Shown here: piece after piece, positions 60,190 through 64,000 of the stretch | Position numbering within the stretch: the first letter of the stretch is position 1 | Layout: every line of letters begins with the position of its first letter | NCBI GenBank assembly: GCA_017307285.1 | Contig: JAFKFI010000054.1 | Location: 124,001-188,000, forward strand | Direction of reading: 5' to 3' | DNA length: 64,000 bases | Source of the DNA: Alphaproteobacteria bacterium | Lineage (GTDB): Bacteria > Pseudomonadota > Alphaproteobacteria > Acetobacterales > Acetobacteraceae | The notes under the pieces: model-generated | What the model was told of the DNA's origin: nothing | Seen by the model: only the letters and a program-made list of their open reading frames with translations | Databases searched by the model: none | Position numbers and translations under genes: made by a program

Positions 60190-60333
60190 GGCGTGACTGA
60201 GCCAGCCCCGGTCCTGGACCAACTCCTTTTCCAACAGCCCGCACGAGGCGACCGGACCGCCGAAGCCAAGCGTGCCCCGTCGTAGAAAGCTTAGGTGACG
60301 AGCTCCAGCAGAGAGCCTCGCACGGGCGTCCAT
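60190..60333 (-). pseudogene. N-terminal stub of chromate transporter ChrA
   Basis: About 48 codons read RARLSAGARHLSFLRRGTLG, FGGPVASCGLLEKELVQDRG, WLSH. This is the start of a ChrA-type protein (FLRLGTLGFGGPVALCG) up to the first helix, then unrelated sequence leads into the DUF1259 gene. The rest of chrA (about 390 residues) is deleted. The open reading frame is not interrupted between the chrB-like gene and the DUF1259 gene. Confidence 0.65.
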
Positions 60334-60804
60334 ATGCGAGCGTCCGGAGCGGGCGTGCGGCTTCCAATTGTGCATTTCCTGCTGGAGATCCCGGCACCAG
60401 GTGTGGAGAGCGTCGTAGATGAACATGCCGTGTTCGAGCATGGCGTGGTCATCGGGGAAATTGGCGGACAAGCCGAGCGAGACCGTGTGCAGGCCCGCGG
60501 CCTGCGGCGCCAGGTCCGGCCGCGCCGTGTCGGCGCCGCGGACGATGACCGCCAGCGTCTGCAGCGCCGGCACTTTCAGGCCGCGGTGCTTGAGAAAGGC
60601 ATCGAAGCTGCAGAACTCACCTTCATGCGAAAAGGGCTCGGCGTCGGGAATGTCGTAGGGCGTCGCGCCGATTTCAGTGGCGACCTGGAATACTTGCTCG
60701 GTTGGCACGTAGACGAACTCGGCGTCCTTCTCGATGAACCGCCGGATTAGCCACGCACAGGCGCTACGGTCGAGCTTCGGACGCTCATGGGTGACCCATT
60801 TCAT
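60334..60804 (-). CDS. ChrB C-terminal-domain protein, frame fused to chrA stub
   Basis: From the ATG with GGAGG upstream: KWVTHERPKLDRSACAWLIR, RFIEKDAEFVYVPTEQVFQV, DAEPFSHEGEFCSFDAFLKH, RGADTARPDLAPQAAGLHTV. This is the ChrB C-terminal domain (chromate resistance protein), without the N-terminal regulatory part. No stop codon ends it; the same frame runs through the chrA stub into the DUF1259 gene, 525 codons in all. Divergent from intact chrB. Probably one half of an ancestral chrBA unit whose end is damaged. Confidence 0.68.
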
Positions 60805-60850
60805 GGTGGTCCTCCCCAGCTCACGACGGGAAACTACGCCTGTACGAGCG

Positions 60851-60870
60851 AGAGATACAAGCGTATCTCT
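60851..60870. promoter_or_regulatory. Palindrome between the two divergent chrB-type genes, putative ChrB operator
   Basis: AGAGATAC-AAGC-GTATCTCT is a perfect 8-bp inverted repeat with a 4-base spacer, 30 bases before the chrB ATG and about 50 from the divergent ATG. ChrB is a chromate-sensing regulator, so a site here would control both directions. Confidence 0.6.
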
Positions 60871-60900
60871 GACGACGAAGCCAGTGATAAAGTCCGGCCT

Positions 60901-61899
60901 ATGACCAACGGCGAGATTGGCGGGCAGCCCGCCGCACGATGGCTTCTGCTCATTCACCAGTTTCCGGCCAAGCCGGCCTACCAGCGGGTGAAAATCTGGC
61001 GGCGGCTGCAGGCGCTCGGCGCGGTGGCGATCAAGAACGCCGTCTATGCGCTGCCAGCGGATGACCAGACCCAGGAGGATTTCGAGTGGCTGCTCAAGGA
61101 GATTGGCGAAGGCGGCGGGGAGGCGCTCATTTGTGAGGCGCGACTGATCGACGGCCTGTCCGACGACCAGGTCCGGGCGATGTTCAATGCCGCGCGGGAC
61201 GTCGACTATGAGGAATCGGCCAGGGAGGCGCGCGCCCTGGGCCAAGAACTCCGCCCGGAGATCAGCCCGGCCGCGCGGGCCGATCTCCGGGCGAAGCTGG
61301 CGCGGTTGAAAGCACGCGCGGCCCAGACGGTCGCGATCGACTTTTTCGGGGCCAATGGCCGCGAGGCGGTCGATGGTCTGCTCACGGCCCTTGAGGCCCG
61401 ATTGATGGAGGAGGATGCCATGGAACCGGACAGGACAGGTTTGTCATCGGCCATCGAGGGGTTCGACCCGCTGCTGGGACGCGTCTGGGTCACGCGACGG
61501 GGCGTGCATGTCGACCGCATCGCCTCGGCTTGGCTCATCCGTCGCTTCATCGACACGGACGCCCGGTTCAAGTTCGTGCCCGGAAAGGGCTACAGGCCGG
61601 AGGACGGCGAACTTCGTTTCGACATGTTCGAAGCGGAGTTCACGCATGAAGGGGATCGATGCACTTTCGAGGTGTTGCTGACTAAAGCGGGCTTCAAGGA
61701 TCCCGCGCTCACCGCGATCGCCGAGATCGTCCACGACATCGACCTCAAGGATGCCAAGTTCGGGCGGGAAGAGACGAGCGGCATCGCTCACCTGGTCGCG
61801 GGCTTGGCGAGCGCTCAGCCCGACGACGCGACACGGATCGAACGCGGCGGCGCTCTGTTCGACGACCTTTATGAGTATTTTCGACGGAAACGTGCTTGA
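60901..61899 (+). CDS. chrB: Full-length ChrB chromate-responsive regulator
   Basis: 332 residues. The N-terminal part (WLLLIHQFPAKPAYQRVKIW, RRLQALGAVAIKNAVYALPA) is the DNA-binding/regulatory domain; the C-terminal part (WVTRRGVHVDRIASAWLIRR, FIDTDARFKFVPGKGYRPED, FDMFEAEFTHEGDRCTFEVL) is the ChrB domain shared with the divergent gene. The length matches the family. Regulates chromate efflux genes. No intact chrA is visible in this window, so it now controls only the stub operon or genes elsewhere. Confidence 0.87.
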   Translation: MTNGEIGGQPAARWLLLIHQFPAKPAYQRVKIWRRLQALGAVAIKNAVYALPADDQTQEDFEWLLKEIGEGGGEALICEARLIDGLSDDQVRAMFNAARDVDYEESAREARALGQELRPEISPAARADLRAKLARLKARAAQTVAIDFFGANGREAVDGLLTALEARLMEEDAMEPDRTGLSSAIEGFDPLLGRVWVTRRGVHVDRIASAWLIRRFIDTDARFKFVPGKGYRPEDGELRFDMFEAEFTHEGDRCTFEVLLTKAGFKDPALTAIAEIVHDIDLKDAKFGREETSGIAHLVAGLASAQPDDATRIERGGALFDDLYEYFRRKRA

Positions 61900-62219
61900 T
61901 TCCCAAGATGCGGGATCCGGCCGCGACGAGGTGGTGGGTGTCTGTCGGTCAATGACCCGGCGCGGCGATCGGACGACCCGCTTCTCGTCGTGCATGTAAC
62001 GCCGATGGTCTTCGTCCCGAAGACGTTCGTGGTCATGATAAACGGGACGGGCAACCGCACGACGCCACGGGCCGAAGTAAAGCGGGAGACGGATCGCGAT
62101 GGTTCAGGAGGCAATTGCGTCATTGCCGCGTGAGGCCGAGCGTCCGTTTGGGATGCATCAGAGCCTGGGCCGCGGCGCACGCACCTTTCTGAATAGCCGC
62201 TTCAGCGGGATCTGAGCGG
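61900..62219. other. 320-base gap after chrB
   Basis: Holds the promoter for the next gene. A 38-codon frame (62099-62215, VQEAIASLPREAERPFGM) with GGGAG eleven bases upstream could be a leader peptide, but nothing else supports it. No repeat or terminator stem is evident. Confidence 0.4.
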
Positions 62220-62981
62220 ATGGTCACGTTGCGTCAGCCCTACCGATGCGCGATCGCGGTGATGGCGAAGGCGCCGCAATCCGGCCACTCGAAGACGCGG
62301 CTGGTCCCGCCGCTCGATCCGGAATCGGCTGCCGCGCTCAGCGCCGCCTTCCTGCGCGACACCACCGGGAACATCGCGCTCGCCGCCCAAGACGCCCCGC
62401 TCGTCGGCTACGTTGCTTACGCTCCCGCAGGAACCGAGAAGCTGTTCGACGGCACTCTCGCCCCGGGGACTCGGCTGCTACTGGCGGACGGCAGCGGCCC
62501 GATGTCCTCACGCGTGCAACAGTTGGGCCGCTCCTTGCTGCACGCCCTCCAGGCCACATTGTCGTTGGGGTTCCATGCCGCCTGCCTGCTCAGCGCCGAC
62601 AGCCCGACCTTGCCCACCCAGTTGCTTCGCCGCGCGGCCGCCTCGCTCGCGGCGCCCGGCGACAGGATCGTCCTCGGCCCGGCCGAAGATGGCGGCTATT
62701 ACCTGCTGGGTACCAAGGTGCCGCACGCGCATCTGTTCGAGGACATTGATTGGAGCACAGAAAAGGTCGCCGCGCAGACGCGCGCCCGCGCCCGGGCGCT
62801 CGGGGTCGAAATCGTGGAGCTGCCATCCTGGTATGACGTGGACGACCAGGCCTCCCTGCGACGCCTGGTCGCCGAGTTGGCGGGACGGAGCGATAGGGGG
62901 CTCGCTCCTTACGCCGCCCGCGCGACGGCCGATTGCGTGCGCCGACTCAACATCGCCGACCGACTGGCCGCCGTCGCGTGA
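62220..62981 (+). CDS. DUF2064 glycosyltransferase-like protein (TIGR04282)
   Basis: 253 residues. IAVMAKAPQSGHSKTRLVPP, AACLLSADSPTLPTQLLRRA, IVLGPAEDGGYYLLGTKVPH and FEDIDWSTEKVAAQTRARAR match the DUF2064 (TIGR04282) family, which has a nucleotide-diphospho-sugar transferase fold. A DSP motif (res about 127) would bind metal and nucleotide. Overlaps the next gene by one base (TGATG), so both probably act in one glycoconjugate pathway. Confidence 0.84.
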   Translation: MVTLRQPYRCAIAVMAKAPQSGHSKTRLVPPLDPESAAALSAAFLRDTTGNIALAAQDAPLVGYVAYAPAGTEKLFDGTLAPGTRLLLADGSGPMSSRVQQLGRSLLHALQATLSLGFHAACLLSADSPTLPTQLLRRAAASLAAPGDRIVLGPAEDGGYYLLGTKVPHAHLFEDIDWSTEKVAAQTRARARALGVEIVELPSWYDVDDQASLRRLVAELAGRSDRGLAPYAARATADCVRRLNIADRLAAVA

Positions 62982-64000
62982 TGCGCCTCGCGCTGCTTGG
63001 CCTCGTTCTCGTCGCGCTGACCTTGGGCGGTCTCGCGCTGCACGAGCCTGGCGCGATCACGCTCCCTTCGGCCAGGATCACCGAGCTGTTCGTCGGCCTC
63101 ATGGCGGTCGCCGGCATCACCTATCTCGCCGCCGTCGGCATGATGCTCGCGGCACCTCCGCCGCGCCGGGCGATCTGGCTGATCCTCGGCATTGCGCTCG
63201 TCCTGCGGCTGCCGTTGCTGTTCGCGCCGCCGTTCCTGTCGAGCGACGTGTTCCGCTACGTCTGGGACGGCAAAGTGCAGGCGGCCGGGATCGACCCGTA
63301 CCGCTACATTCCCGCCGATCCCGCGCTCGCGCCGCTGCGCGATATCGCGATCTACCCGCACGTCAACCGAGCGACCTATGCGCGTACCATCTATCCGCCG
63401 TTCGCCGAGCTGCTGTTCGCCCTCGCCGCTCGCGTCGCGCCGACCGTCCTCGCGATGAAGGCGACGATGCTGGTCTTCGAGCTGGTTGGGATGCTCGCCG
63501 TGCTCCGCCTGCTCACGATGGCCGCGCTGCCGTCGGCGCGCCTGCTGATCTATGCCTGGAACCCTTTGACTGTGTGGGCCTTCGCCGGCAACGGCCATGT
63601 CGACGCGCTCGCGGTCGGTCTGATCGGCCTCGCCCTTCTCGCGGCGGCGTCGCGGCGGCCGGCCGTGGCGGGCGTGCTACTCGGCGGCGCGACCCTGGTG
63701 AAGTTTCTCCCCGCGGCGATCGCGCCCGCCCTGTGGCGCCGGTGGGATTGGCGTCTGCCCGCCGCCTACGCCGGCGTCGTCATGGCACTTTATCTCATCT
63801 ATATCGGCGCCGGCTGGAACGTGCTCGGGTTCCTGCCCGGCTACGCGGCGGAAGAAGGCATCGACCGGGGCAGTGCCTTCTGGCTGCTGGCCGGCATCGG
63901 CACGCTGCTACCGGTCGGCGGGTGGGCGGTCACGATCTATGAAGCGGTTGCCGCCGTGGCACTGCTCGCCTTGGCCGCCTCGATCGCACTGGGCCGGAGC
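62981..64000 (+). CDS. Polytopic GT87/mannosyltransferase-like membrane protein, 3' end outside window
   Basis: 340 residues visible. Starts LALLGLVLVALTLGGLALHE; has PPFLSSDVFRYVWDGKVQAA, GIDPYRYIPADPALAPLRDI and IYPPFAELLFALAARVAP, resembling the acidic DxYRY-type loop of GT-C glycosyltransferases (DUF2029/GT87). About nine membrane helices are visible. It probably uses a polyprenyl-phosphate sugar, with the DUF2064 neighbour providing or processing the sugar; inferred. Continues beyond the right edge. Confidence 0.8.
   Translation, partial: MRLALLGLVLVALTLGGLALHEPGAITLPSARITELFVGLMAVAGITYLAAVGMMLAAPPPRRAIWLILGIALVLRLPLLFAPPFLSSDVFRYVWDGKVQAAGIDPYRYIPADPALAPLRDIAIYPHVNRATYARTIYPPFAELLFALAARVAPTVLAMKATMLVFELVGMLAVLRLLTMAALPSARLLIYAWNPLTVWAFAGNGHVDALAVGLIGLALLAAASRRPAVAGVLLGGATLVKFLPAAIAPALWRRWDWRLPAAYAGVVMALYLIYIGAGWNVLGFLPGYAAEEGIDRGSAFWLLAGIGTLLPVGGWAVTIYEAVAAVALLALAASIALGRS

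Noticed and set aside
62099..62215. 38-codon frame before the DUF2064 gene as a leader peptide
   Set aside because: Only a weak ribosome site and position support it; no sequence pattern of attenuation or regulation is visible.
1..64000. CRISPR arrays, rRNA genes, riboswitches
   Set aside because: No regularly spaced repeats, rRNA blocks or known riboswitch cores were seen on either strand.

Overview
The window is GC-rich and densely coded, and looks like alphaproteobacterial DNA, most likely from the Acetobacteraceae or another Rhodospirillales relative. It has the feel of a plasmid or an integrated conjugative element. This rests on codon and protein style (for example the DUF3126 protein, HyuAB and GcrA-like helix-turn-helix sequences) and on the mix of conjugation genes, IS elements, a plasmid RepA remnant and heavy-metal genes. 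I cannot name the species from sequence alone.

Region 1 (1-21.8 kb) is a large part of a type IVB (Dot/Icm, IncI Tra-like) secretion or conjugation system. On the minus strand the order icmL, icmK, icmE, icmG, icmC, icmD, a small membrane gene, icmJ, icmB matches the classical Dot/Icm order. icmB runs off the left edge and seems to have lost the reading frame of its N-terminus. A predicted helix-turn-helix protein and an XRE regulator lie upstream. On the plus strand follow a TcpQ-like periplasmic protein, several secreted or cytoplasmic proteins of unknown function, a DotA/TraY-like polytopic protein, a coiled-coil protein and a small lipoprotein. A decayed RseP-like protease, a TraX-like membrane protein and an unusual monothiol DsbG-like protein close the cluster. 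Nine leaders in this region carry the heptamer GTTCGCA about 45-70 nt before the start codon, and in six of them a short hairpin pairs with, encloses or flanks the Shine-Dalgarno sequence. This is the most unusual pattern I found.

Region 2 (21.8-36.5 kb) is a decay zone and accessory cargo. It holds remnants (SRAP, IS3/IS1634, MFS, RepA, TerC, a ParS/MbcA-like antitoxin) between intact genes: two orphan solute-binding proteins, DUF3126, UPF0114, an adenine methyltransferase, an HU protein with a long basic tail, a zincin-like protein and a DUF2786 protein. Many breaks are one-base shifts, often in G/C runs, so true pseudogenes and sequencing errors cannot be separated here.

Region 3 (36.5-50.7 kb) holds lineage-specific unknowns, a spermidine-synthase-like methyltransferase, a broken GlcG/HbpS protein, the hydantoinase/oxoprolinase pair hyuAB, a second and larger DUF2786 protein and a tyrosine recombinase. 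Upstream of the recombinase is a perfect 19-bp inverted repeat with extra direct copies of the same motif.

Region 4 (50.7-64 kb) is a metal-stress island: dmeRF (Ni/Co sensor and efflux) with a palindromic operator, a beta-barrel plus beta-propeller pair, a Cj0069-type ATP-grasp protein, two IS elements stacked on shared CTAG sites, PepSY-like proteins, a DUF1259 protein, a chrB-like/chrA-stub remnant, and an intact chrB divergent from it across a palindrome. It ends in a DUF2064 glycosyltransferase-like protein and a partial GT87-like membrane glycosyltransferase.
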